From: an uncultured Collinsella sp.
Lineage (GTDB): Bacteria > Actinomycetota > Coriobacteriia > Coriobacteriales > Coriobacteriaceae
DNA length: 10,609 nt
NCBI GenBank assembly: GCA_902493915.1
Contig: CABUQY010000059.1
Coordinates: 1 to 10,609 of the forward strand
Reading direction: 5' to 3'
Part shown: in pieces, positions 1 through 5,959 of the stretch
How positions within the stretch are numbered: position 1 is the stretch's first letter
Layout of the letters: each line of letters starts with the position of its first letter
The notes under the pieces: generated by a model
The model's input: only the letters and a program-made list of their open reading frames with translations
Told to the model about the DNA's origin: nothing
The model's database searches: none
Program-made: the position numbers and the translations under genes

Positions 1-808
1 AGGGGAAGAAGCCGGACATGTACATACCGAGGCTCCACTTGACGTCAGCAGAGGTCTCGACAGCCCAGAAGTGGGTCAGGTCGCCCAGGCCGATGGTGTC
101 GAACCAGAACACGTTGTTCAGAGCGTGGTGCAGACCGGTCGGGATGAGCAGGCGGTTGAGGAAGGCGTAGATGCCAGCGCCGATACCACTCATGGCGGCG
201 ATACCCTCACCAAGAGCAACAAGAGCACCGAAGATGAGCGGCCAAGCAAAGAGCAGGACGACGGAGACGACGATGCAGATGACGGCGGTCATGATGGCGA
301 CGCAACGCTTGCCGGAGAAGAAGGCCAGCCAGTCGGGAAGACGGGTGTCCTTGAACTTGTTGTAGCAAGTGCCACCGATGATGGCGGACAGGATGCCGAT
401 GAAGGAGTTACCAGCGATCTTGGAGAACGCGATGCCCTCGGTCGTGGCAAGCCAAGCGGTCTGAGCATCGGCGTCCATACCACGAATGGTGCCAACAACA
501 GCGGGGTTCAGGAGCTGCTGGATCATCAGGAAGGCGACGAGGCCAGCGAGGCCAGCGGTGCCATCGTGATCGTCGGCAAGGCCGACAGCGGCGCCGACTG
601 CGAACAGCCAGGCCATGTTATCGATAAGAGCGCCGCCTGCCTTGATGAGCAGGAAACCGGCGGTATAGGCAAAACCGGTAGTGTCACCGGCAGCACCCAT
701 GACTGCGGGAGCGAGCAGGTAGCCCACACCCATAAGAATACCTGCGACGGGAAGCGCCGCGACGGGAAGCATCAGCGCTTTGCCGAGCTTCTGGAGGTAC
801 TTCATCAT
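1..808 (-). CDS. nagE: PTS N-acetylglucosamine-type EIIC permease (5' part, cut by window edge)
   Basis: Membrane component of a phosphoenolpyruvate-dependent sugar phosphotransferase system of the glucose/N-acetylglucosamine family; it would import and phosphorylate an amino sugar. The 269 visible residues start MMKYLQKLGKALMLPVAALP, the usual amphipathic start and first membrane helix of this family. They continue with many hydrophobic helices, the motif LPDWLAFFSGKR (157-168), NRLLIPTGLHHALNNVFWF (218-236) and GMYMSGFFP at the edge. The LIPTGLHH form fits GlcNAc-specific NagE better than glucose-specific PtsG (known family pattern). The start is chosen because GGAGGAG lies 8 bases before ATG at 808; the second ATG at 805 is also possible. 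The C-terminus, including any fused EIIB or EIIA domain, lies outside the window. The preceding 521-bp gap contains several operator-like repeats. Family assignment is firm; the exact sugar is inferred. Confidence 0.88.
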   Translation of the reverse strand, partial: MMKYLQKLGKALMLPVAALPVAGILMGVGYLLAPAVMGAAGDTTGFAYTAGFLLIKAGGALIDNMAWLFAVGAAVGLADDHDGTAGLAGLVAFLMIQQLLNPAVVGTIRGMDADAQTAWLATTEGIAFSKIAGNSFIGILSAIIGGTCYNKFKDTRLPDWLAFFSGKRCVAIMTAVICIVVSVVLLFAWPLIFGALVALGEGIAAMSGIGAGIYAFLNRLLIPTGLHHALNNVFWFDTIGLGDLTHFWAVETSADVKWSLGMYMSGFFP

Positions 809-915
809 ATTGGTATCTCCTCCAACCTTTCTTTCGTTGTTCACCAACGAGTTCCATGTCCGCGCCTTGTGCATACCGGCTTCTCCGCTTGCCGGCATTG
901 ATGCGCAAACTTAGA

Positions 916-939
916 CAACCCAGTCCCTATTTAGGGTTG
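916..939 (-). promoter_or_regulatory. Two mutually exclusive hairpins in the PTS leader
   Basis: The transcript can pair CAACCC with GGGTTG (916-921 with 934-939), or the inner CCCTA with TAGGG (925-929 with 932-936). The two pairings share bases 934-936 and cannot both form. This resembles the small RNA switches in front of PTS genes read by LicT/GlcT-type antiterminators, but no U-tract terminator follows and the sequence does not clearly match a known RAT site. The function is a guess. Confidence 0.35.
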
Positions 940-1117
940 CTGGTATGTACGGAAGCACACACTCAATTCAAACGTCCACCACATTTCGTTCAAATTACTA
1001 TATCGTTGCCAAACGGTTATTTTTGGCCCGTAAACGGTAATTTGCGCAGGTAGACATGTTGCATATATTTCATTACCAAACTAATTCTTAGCAATTTCCA
1101 TTCGATTTCGTCTCAAA

Positions 1118-1163
1118 ATTGGTTACTACCAGATGAACAGTGGTACCACATTGTTACTACCAG
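1118..1163. promoter_or_regulatory. Operator-like cluster: palindrome flanked by direct repeats
   Basis: GTGGTACCAC at 1140-1149 is a perfect 10-bp palindrome, flanked by GAACA on the left and TGTTA on the right with a small offset. An exact 11-base direct repeat GTTACTACCAG occurs at 1122-1132 and 1153-1163, 31 bp apart, which is about three helical turns. The arrangement suggests a DNA-binding regulator. GntR/HutC-type amino-sugar repressors bind TGGT..ACCA-like sites, so an amino-sugar regulator is possible but unproven. Confidence 0.5.
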
Positions 1164-1169
1164 TTTAGC

Positions 1170-1183
1170 CGAAATCGTTTTCA
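1170..1183 (-). promoter_or_regulatory. cre-like site (LacI/CcpA-type operator candidate)
   Basis: Read on the minus strand, TGAAAACGATTTCG matches 13 of 14 positions of the Bacillus catabolite-responsive element TGWNANCGNTNWCA. Its core CGATTTCG has a matching inverted copy at 1103-1110. Placement upstream of a PTS gene suits carbon control, but whether this lineage uses a CcpA-like protein is not shown by the sequence. Confidence 0.35.
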
Positions 1184-1200
1184 CTTTATATGAATAAAGT
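1183..1200. repeat. Inverted repeat ACTTTAT/ATAAAGT
   Basis: Perfect 7-bp arms separated by 4 bases (1183-1189 and 1194-1200). It lies directly next to the cre-like site, between the preceding terminator and the operator cluster. It could be another protein-binding site or a small hairpin. Confidence 0.45.
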
Positions 1201-1251
1201 GTCCCAAAATTTGCATACAACCACCCCCTCCCATTGCCCTCCACACAGTGC

Positions 1252-1289
1252 AAAAAGCCCACTAGAACGATATCCGTTCTAGCGGGCTT
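1252..1289 (-). terminator. Rho-independent terminator of the membrane foldase-like gene
   Basis: The minus-strand transcript forms a stem of about 15 bp (AAGCCCGCTAGAACG with CGTTCTAGTGGGCTT, one G-U pair) and runs straight into a U tract at 1256-1252. It starts about 40 bases after the stop codon of the gene ending at 1330. Confidence 0.92.
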
Positions 1290-1329
1290 ATCAGATTTTT
1301 GGCTACGCGCTCGGCGGCTCAGGCAAACC

Positions 1330-2415
1330 TTACGCAAACAGGCCGTAGATGCTGATGTTAGCCTTGGCGTAGAGGCCGTTAGCATACTCGGTCCACTTGG
1401 AGCTGGCGCTCGAAGCCTGCGAGGAATACTGCTGATAAGCAGTGTAGTAGGCGGTCATGGCCTGCTTGTAGGTGGCGCTATCGGCCGTAAAGGCATCATC
1501 GGCAAAGGCCTTGGCATAGGTGCTGTCGGCATCCTTCCAAGTGCCCTTTGAGCTATCCCACTCATCGCCGGCAAGGTTGATGATGTAGTCGGCGTAGTCC
1601 TTGCTCGCGGTCTCCTCGTTGCCGTCAGCAGGCTCGGTCGGGGCGGTCGGCATGCTTGCGGAGCTATCGCCCACCTTCTTCTTGTAGAGCTTCTGCAGCG
1701 TCGCGGACTGGCGGACGATCTGCTTGGCCTGATCCTTGGACACGCCATACTGCGTGGCCATGGTCTTGTAGTCGGAGGTGCCGATGGAATCCTCGGCGTA
1801 CTGCTTCATTTCCTTGGAAGAGACGGTAATGCCCTCGTCCTCGGCAGCGTCCAGCAGAATCTGGTTGCGCACGTAGGACAGGATAACGTCGGCAGACGGA
1901 GCGGCGTAGTTGCCGTCGTCGCCCTTGACGGTGTCGAGGCTGTACTGGCTCTCGATGGCCTCACGCGCGGTAATGTCGCTCTTCTTGCCGTTGTAGCTAT
2001 AGCTTGCCACGGTCGAATCGAGCTTGTCCTCGGTCAGGGTCGCCGAGCCGACGCCCTTGCCGCCAAAGCCGCCATTGCCGATAAAGAAGCCGACCACGGC
2101 AGCAATCACGACGGCGACCACAAAGGCGGCAATCATCGTCTTCTTGTGCTTGCAAGCGTGGTCGTCCACGTCGGGGTCGTCGTCCTCGCCCTGCTCCTCA
2201 GGCATGAGGTTCTCGTCGGCAGCGTCCGCGGCGATCTTTTCCTCCAGGCGAGCGTCCTCCTCCTCGGCGGTCGTGCCAGCGGCAATATGTTCGGCAGACG
2301 TGCCGGCGACCAGGTCGATCTTCTCGTCCTCATCACCGTCGGGGCCTTCGCCGCGCTCGATGATCTGGATGCCGTCGATCTCGTCCTTCTCGTCCTTCTT
2401 TTGAATCAGACCCAT
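1330..2415 (-). CDS. Membrane-anchored SurA/PrsA-like putative foldase
   Basis: Predicted single-pass membrane protein of 361 residues. Residues 1-92 are very acidic (many Glu/Asp) and should be cytoplasmic. A short basic stretch KHKK precedes one membrane segment at about 94-113. Residues about 145-250 resemble the SurA N-terminal chaperone domain also found in PrsA-type foldases (DITAREAIESQY, DVILSYVRNQILLDAAEDEG, KEMKQYAED, then helices ending LQKLYKKKVG). A Thr/Pro/Glu-rich linker (251-270) and a Tyr/Ser/Ala-rich C-terminal part follow. No parvulin isomerase domain is recognisable, so a chaperone rather than isomerase role is more likely. AAGGAG lies 8 bases before ATG at 2415. It ends in its own terminator. 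The downstream link to the isocitrate dehydrogenase cluster is loose (126-bp gap with a hairpin). SurA-like similarity is moderately sure; function is inferred. Confidence 0.75.
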   Translation of the reverse strand: MGLIQKKDEKDEIDGIQIIERGEGPDGDEDEKIDLVAGTSAEHIAAGTTAEEEDARLEEKIAADAADENLMPEEQGEDDDPDVDDHACKHKKTMIAAFVVAVVIAAVVGFFIGNGGFGGKGVGSATLTEDKLDSTVASYSYNGKKSDITAREAIESQYSLDTVKGDDGNYAAPSADVILSYVRNQILLDAAEDEGITVSSKEMKQYAEDSIGTSDYKTMATQYGVSKDQAKQIVRQSATLQKLYKKKVGDSSASMPTAPTEPADGNEETASKDYADYIINLAGDEWDSSKGTWKDADSTYAKAFADDAFTADSATYKQAMTAYYTAYQQYSSQASSASSKWTEYANGLYAKANISIYGLFA

Positions 2416-2454
2416 ATCAGTTACTCCTTGTTAGGAAACATAGTCCTCAATAGG

Positions 2455-2497
2455 ATACGCCCGACGAGGCGCCGGGCGTATTGATTCTTAGGTTATA
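2455..2497 (-). other. Stem-loop and possible promoter between the dehydrogenase and foldase-like genes
   Basis: ATACGCCCG pairs with CGGGCGTAT (2455-2463 with 2473-2481), giving a 9-bp GC-rich stem. No U tract follows on either strand, so it is not a standard terminator; it may act as a 3' end stabiliser or weak terminator after the gene ending at 2542. Upstream of it on the minus strand, TATAAC (2492-2497) could be a -10 box for the next gene, but no good -35 box accompanies it. Confidence 0.4.
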
Positions 2498-2541
2498 CGC
2501 AAACACTTAAGTACTATTTAGGCGTTTGCAGCCTGTATGTC

Positions 2542-3627
2542 TTAGGCCAAGTGTGCGATAACGGCATCGGCAAAGGCCTGCGTACCCACCGCGCCCTCGA
2601 CAGAACCGGTCTGGGCACGACGTACGTCGCCGGTAACTTGCTTACCCTCGTCGAGCGTGGCAGACACGGCGGCGCGGATACGATTGGCCGCATCATTCTC
2701 GCCCAGATGATCGAGCATCATAGCCGCAGACAGGATCTCGGCCGTGGGGTTGGCGATATCCTGGCCCGCGATATCGGGCGCGGAACCGTGCGTTGCCTCA
2801 AAGATGGCGCAGTCGGCACCGATGTTGGAACCCGGGGCCATCCCTAAGCCGCCCACCAGGCCGGCGCACAGGTCACTCACGATGTCGCCGTACAGGTTGG
2901 GCAGCACCAGGACATCGAAGTCGTTGGGGTTCTGGACCAGACCCATGCAGGTGGCGTCGACGATCTTGTCGTTGAACTCGATATCGGGATAGTTGGAGGC
3001 CACCTCGCGCGCCACGCGCAGGAACAGGCCGTCGGTCGCCTTCATGATGTTGGCCTTGTGCACGGCCGTCACCTTTTTGCGGCCGCAGCGGCGGGCATAC
3101 TCAAAGGCATACTCCACAATGCGGCGGCTCTTGGCGATGGAAATGGGCTTGATCGAAATGGCGGAATCCGCGGCGAAGGTCTTCTGACCCGAGCGCTCAA
3201 CGAGCTGCGAGAGCTCCTCGACCTCGGCAGCGCCCTCATCGAACTCGATGCCGGCGTAGAGGTCCTCGGTGTTCTCGCGCACGATAACCAGGTCGACGTC
3301 GCGGAAGCGCGAGCCGTCGCCCGGCTGCGACAGGCAGGGGCGCACGCAGGCGTACAGGTCGAAGTGCTTGCGCAGGGCCACGTTGACGCTGCGGAAACCC
3401 GTGCCGACCGGCGTGGTGATGGGACCCTTGATGGCGACCTTGGTCTCGGCGACCGCATCGAGCACGTGCTGGGGCAACGGCGTGCCAAACTCGTCCATGA
3501 CGCCGGCACCGGCCTCCTGGACGTTCCAGTTGATCTGGACACCGGTGGCCTCGACCACGCGGCGCATGGCCTGCGTAATCTCGGGACCGATACCGTCACC
3601 GGGAATCAGGACTACATCGTGCGCCAT
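2542..3627 (-). CDS. NAD-dependent isocitrate dehydrogenase-type decarboxylating dehydrogenase
   Basis: Member of the isocitrate/isopropylmalate dehydrogenase family, which oxidises and decarboxylates a 2-hydroxyacid with NAD(P) in the cytoplasm; most likely isocitrate to 2-oxoglutarate. Length 361 is typical of the short NAD-type enzymes. Visible motifs are IPGDGIGPEIT (8-18), the substrate loop RSVNVALRK (79-87) with Ser80 and Asn82 as in isocitrate dehydrogenases, Arg86, Arg96 and Arg117, ENTEDLYAGIE (118-128), catalytic Lys191, and metal-binding Asp224, Asp248 and Asp252 within NLYGDIVSD. HGSAPDIAGQDIANPTA (280-296) has Asp-Ile where the NADP enzyme has Lys-Tyr, so NAD is expected. Isopropylmalate or homoisocitrate dehydrogenase is less likely because of the Ser-x-Asn loop. 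The start at 3627 is preceded by GAGGAG 9 bases upstream, inside the end of the previous gene. It is last in a four-gene cluster, without other citrate-cycle genes in view. Confidence 0.9.
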   Translation of the reverse strand: MAHDVVLIPGDGIGPEITQAMRRVVEATGVQINWNVQEAGAGVMDEFGTPLPQHVLDAVAETKVAIKGPITTPVGTGFRSVNVALRKHFDLYACVRPCLSQPGDGSRFRDVDLVIVRENTEDLYAGIEFDEGAAEVEELSQLVERSGQKTFAADSAISIKPISIAKSRRIVEYAFEYARRCGRKKVTAVHKANIMKATDGLFLRVAREVASNYPDIEFNDKIVDATCMGLVQNPNDFDVLVLPNLYGDIVSDLCAGLVGGLGMAPGSNIGADCAIFEATHGSAPDIAGQDIANPTAEILSAAMMLDHLGENDAANRIRAAVSATLDEGKQVTGDVRRAQTGSVEGAVGTQAFADAVIAHLA

Positions 3628-3633
3628 AATCTG

Positions 3634-4332
3634 TTACTCCTCGTTTTCGGCGTCGTCAGATTTTTTAACGCTAGCACGCTTCTTCTTTTTGGAGAGATCC
3701 AGGCCAAAACGTTTAACAAGCATTTCGCAAATCTCGCTCGAACGGGCCTTGAGATAGCTGCCCTTGCCGTTCTCGGCATCGAACTTAAGGCGCAGCGCAA
3801 GCTTCTCGGCAACCTCGGCGTCGATCTCGCCCTGGCAAAACTCGTACAGGCAACCGAGCATGTCGCGATACTCAAGGTCGCCGTGGTAGCACTGGATGGC
3901 CTCGTCCAGGATGGGCCAAGCCTCGCGCGAACGCTCGACGCTCGTGGCACCCCACACGCACAGCAGGCGGAAGGCGGCATAGCGCAGCGTGGAGGAGATC
4001 TCGTCGAACAGTGCAGTCTCGGCGCCCTCAAAGGCATCGCCCAGCTGCTCGGGGCAGGTGGTAGCGAGCGCCGTCAGGGCATCGAGGGCCTCCCAGCGGG
4101 TCTGCGCCTCGGGGCGGTCAAGTGCCTCGATCAGCGCGGGCACGCAGGGCACGACGCGCTGCGGATCGCGCTCGGCAAGCAAGTGCAGCACGCGGGCGGC
4201 AAACTGGCGGATGCGGCGCGTGGGGCAGCCGAGTTCCTTGACCAGGCGGTCGACAGCGTTCTCGTTCTCCTCTGCCAGCTGAAGCTGTGCCAGCTCCTCG
4301 TCGGTGAGCTGTTCGTCTTTGTTTTCTGCCAT
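3634..4332 (-). CDS. HEAT-like helical repeat protein, function unknown
   Basis: Soluble protein of 232 residues, almost wholly predicted helical. After an acidic start, residues about 24-180 form paired helices of HEAT/armadillo style: RRIRQFAARVLHLLAERDP, VPALIEALDRPEAQTRWEALDALTAL, and later STLRYAAFRLLCVWG. Such repeats normally bind other proteins. The last 20 residues are lysine-rich and then acidic (KKKKRASVKK followed by DDAENEE). There is no catalytic motif and no signal peptide. AGAGG lies 5 bases before ATG at 4332. It sits 15 bp after the small membrane protein gene and 6 bp before the isocitrate dehydrogenase gene, and its final GAG GAG codons form the ribosome site for that gene, so the genes are very probably co-transcribed. 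Gene reality is firm; role unknown. Confidence 0.8.
   Translation of the reverse strand: MAENKDEQLTDEELAQLQLAEENENAVDRLVKELGCPTRRIRQFAARVLHLLAERDPQRVVPCVPALIEALDRPEAQTRWEALDALTALATTCPEQLGDAFEGAETALFDEISSTLRYAAFRLLCVWGATSVERSREAWPILDEAIQCYHGDLEYRDMLGCLYEFCQGEIDAEVAEKLALRLKFDAENGKGSYLKARSSEICEMLVKRFGLDLSKKKKRASVKKSDDAENEE
3637..3642 (-). promoter_or_regulatory. Ribosome binding site of the isocitrate dehydrogenase gene, embedded in upstream gene's end
   Basis: GAGGAG, 9 bases before the ATG at 3627, is also the last two sense codons (Glu-Glu) of the HEAT-like gene, directly followed by its TAA stop. Translation of the two genes is therefore likely coupled. Confidence 0.8.
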
Positions 4333-4347
4333 AGTTACCTCTTCTTA

Positions 4348-4776
4348 CTATTTCTTAGCGTGCTTGCCAGCACGCTTGCTGTCATCGGTGACCGAGATGA
4401 GCTGTCGATCGGCCGCGCCATTGCGACGCGCACGGCGGCGTTCCTCGGCGTCGCCCGCGTCGGCGGCGGCGCGGTGAGCCTTGTTGACGTTAAAAACCTC
4501 GTCGTGCTTGCGCCACGGACCGACGGACTCGCCAAAGCTCATCTTAAGACCGGCGATAAAGCCGCCGAGCCAGCCGATCGGCGCAAACTGCACCAGCGGG
4601 AACAGCGAGAACACCCAGGTCAGCAGGACGACTGCCGCCGCGCCTGCAAAATTGGCGATCCAGTAATCGCGCTTGGTGATGACGCGCTTTTCGCACGCCC
4701 ACTGGCCGCACAAAAAGCCGATGTAGATCGCAAAGAGAAAGAGCACCAGCGCAAGCACCACGAACGTCCAGCTCAT
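4348..4776 (-). CDS. Small membrane protein with basic cytoplasmic tail, function unknown
   Basis: 142 residues starting MSWTFVVLALVLFLFAIYIG. Membrane segments lie at about 3-23 and 42-75; the second stretch is long and may cross once or as a hairpin, with a Gly/Trp-rich turn. CGQWACEKR follows the first segment. The tail from about 80 onward is hydrophilic, with arginine-rich EERRRARRNG (111-120) and a lysine-rich end, so it is probably cytoplasmic. The reading frame extends 12 codons upstream, but ATG at 4776 is preferred because GAGGAG lies 8 bases ahead and it begins 5 bp after the previous stop. I recognise no family. It lies between the His-tailed dehydrogenase and the HEAT-like protein in a tight cluster. 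Confidence 0.8.
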   Translation of the reverse strand: MSWTFVVLALVLFLFAIYIGFLCGQWACEKRVITKRDYWIANFAGAAAVVLLTWVFSLFPLVQFAPIGWLGGFIAGLKMSFGESVGPWRKHDEVFNVNKAHRAAADAGDAEERRRARRNGAADRQLISVTDDSKRAGKHAKK

Positions 4777-4781
4777 GGTCG

Positions 4782-5861
4782 CTACTCCTCGTGATGATGG
4801 CCGCAGCAGCACTCGTGGCCGTCGTCATGACTGTGGCCGCCGCAGCACTCGTGGTCCTCGCCATGGTGGTGGCCACAACCGCACTCGTGGTCGTCGCCAT
4901 GCTCGCCGCAACCGCAGCCTTCCTCGTGAGCGCCATGCTCCTCGGGACGATACTGCGACCAGTCCAGACCGGCGGCGATGGCGTCGGCCTCCTCCTTATA
5001 GAGGACCGTGACGGCCTGGGTACCCAGCTTGGCGCCACCGATGGCGTCGAGCATGTCGTAGAGCGTAAAGGCCACGTCGGCACCGGGCAGCGCAAGCTCG
5101 CGGTCGTCGGCATAGGCGAGCGCCAAGCGCAGGTCCTTAATGAAGTGCTCGACCATAAAGCCGGGCTTGTAGTCGCCGTCGAGCGCCTTGGGAGCCAGGC
5201 TCTCCATGGCGCCGGACTTGCCGGTGCCGCCTAGGATCATCTGACGGGTCTTCTCCAGGTCAAGGCCGCTCAGCTCGGCAAATGCCATGGCGTCTGCCAT
5301 GCCGACCATGCAGGCGCCCAGCGACACCTGGTTGGCGAGCTTGGCAGCCTGGCCCTTGCCGGCGCCGTCGAAGCAGCAAATGTTGGCCGCAAAGGTGGCA
5401 AGGATGTCGCGGACCGGCGCGATGTCGTTCTCGGTAGCGCCCACGATAGCCGTGAGCGTACCGGCGATAGCGCCCGACTCGCCGCCGGTGACGGGGCAGT
5501 CAAACGCCATGCGACCAGAAACCTGGGCGGCCTCGGCAATGTCACGGGCAAGCTCGGGCGAGCTCGTGGTGAGGTCGATCAGGACCGCGCCGGGCTTAGT
5601 GCACGCGAGCAGGCCGTCGCCCGCCAGGTAGAGTTCCTCGACCTCGGAGGGATAACCCACCATGGTAAAGACGACATCGGCGTTAGCCACGGCGTCTGCC
5701 GGCGTATCGGCCCAGACGGCGCCGCGCTCGATAAGCGTGGCGGCCTTGGACTTGGTGCGGTTGTTGACCGTGACGGGATAGCCGGCGTCCAGAATGTGGC
5801 CGGCGATGGGGGCACCCATAATTCCGGTGCCGATAAATGCGACAGAGAGCTTGTTTGCCAT
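4782..5861 (-). CDS. Beta-hydroxyacid dehydrogenase (3-hydroxyisobutyrate dehydrogenase/tartronate semialdehyde reductase type) with His/Cys-rich metal-binding tail
   Basis: NAD(P)-dependent oxidoreductase of 359 residues; the family averages about 290-300 because it lacks the tail seen here. The Rossmann motif FIGTGIMGAPIAGHI is at 9-23, with NNRTKSKA (33-40) after strand two; the Arg there suggests NADP(H). The substrate-site motif DCPVTGGESGA is at 121-131, and the catalytic lysine is Lys174 in GKGQAAKLANQ. The C-terminal helical domain follows (KDLRLALAYA at 242-251). Residues 309-359 carry 14 His and 9 Cys among Asp, Glu and Gly, arranged as tandem 12-residue repeats; such a tail should bind Ni, Zn or Cu. 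The exact hydroxyacid substrate cannot be read from the sequence. AAGGAA lies a few bases before ATG at 5861. It is the first gene of a four-gene cluster. The 98-bp gap before it shows no clear promoter or terminator. Confidence 0.9.
   Translation of the reverse strand: MANKLSVAFIGTGIMGAPIAGHILDAGYPVTVNNRTKSKAATLIERGAVWADTPADAVANADVVFTMVGYPSEVEELYLAGDGLLACTKPGAVLIDLTTSSPELARDIAEAAQVSGRMAFDCPVTGGESGAIAGTLTAIVGATENDIAPVRDILATFAANICCFDGAGKGQAAKLANQVSLGACMVGMADAMAFAELSGLDLEKTRQMILGGTGKSGAMESLAPKALDGDYKPGFMVEHFIKDLRLALAYADDRELALPGADVAFTLYDMLDAIGGAKLGTQAVTVLYKEEADAIAAGLDWSQYRPEEHGAHEEGCGCGEHGDDHECGCGHHHGEDHECCGGHSHDDGHECCCGHHHEE
4785..4790 (-). promoter_or_regulatory. Ribosome binding site of the small membrane protein gene, embedded in the upstream stop region
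   Basis: GAGGAG forms the last two Glu codons of the His-tailed dehydrogenase, directly before its TAG. It lies 8 bases before the ATG at 4776 and decides that start. Confidence 0.75.
4785..4892 (-). repeat. Tandem 36-bp coding repeats encoding a His/Cys metal-binding tail
   Basis: Three consecutive 12-residue units at residues 324-335 (DHECGCGHHHGE), 336-347 (DHECCGGHSHDD) and 348-359 (GHECCCGHHHEE), each encoded by 36 bases. A more diverged unit (HEEGCGCGEHGD, 312-323) precedes them. The array ends exactly at the stop codon, so it grew at the C-terminus by repeat duplication. Confidence 0.9.
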
Positions 5862-5959
5862 GAAACCTTTCCTTTTGGGTTGGGTGTTGTTACCAGGTTG
5901 AATACTCGGTGCCAGCGTTTGGGCTGTGAGTCGAGGGCGATTACGGACGCAGCGCTTGC

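Larger units (their letters stand above)
809..1251 (-). promoter_or_regulatory. Intergenic control region and long leader of the PTS gene
   Basis: This AT-richer stretch between the PTS gene and the terminator of the previous gene holds no credible gene. It contains several inverted repeats, listed separately: ACTTTAT/ATAAAGT at 1183-1200, a 10-bp palindrome at 1140-1149 framed by direct repeats, and alternative hairpins at 916-939. It also holds paired half-sites ACCGTTT near 1005-1050 and CCGGC/GCCGG close to the gene. No -35/-10 pair is convincing. Weak -10 candidates on the minus strand are TATAGT near 1000 and TATATG near 1065, so the transcription start cannot be placed. Confidence 0.55.

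Noticed and set aside
71..901. Long plus-strand open frame of 276 codons
   Set aside because: It is the complement of the PTS permease gene; the product is Gly/Asp/His-rich without any family motif, whereas the minus strand gives a clear NagE-like protein.
2455..2481. Rho-independent terminator after the isocitrate dehydrogenase gene
   Set aside because: The stem is good, but neither strand has a U tract after it, so I list it only as a stem-loop.
2542..3627. 3-Isopropylmalate dehydrogenase (leuB)
   Set aside because: The substrate loop reads RSVNVALRK with the Ser-x-Asn of isocitrate dehydrogenases, and no leucine biosynthesis gene is nearby.
3058..4794. Plus-strand open frame of 578 codons
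   Set aside because: It runs antisense through the isocitrate dehydrogenase, HEAT-like and membrane protein genes, all well supported on the minus strand; it is a product of GC-rich codon positions.
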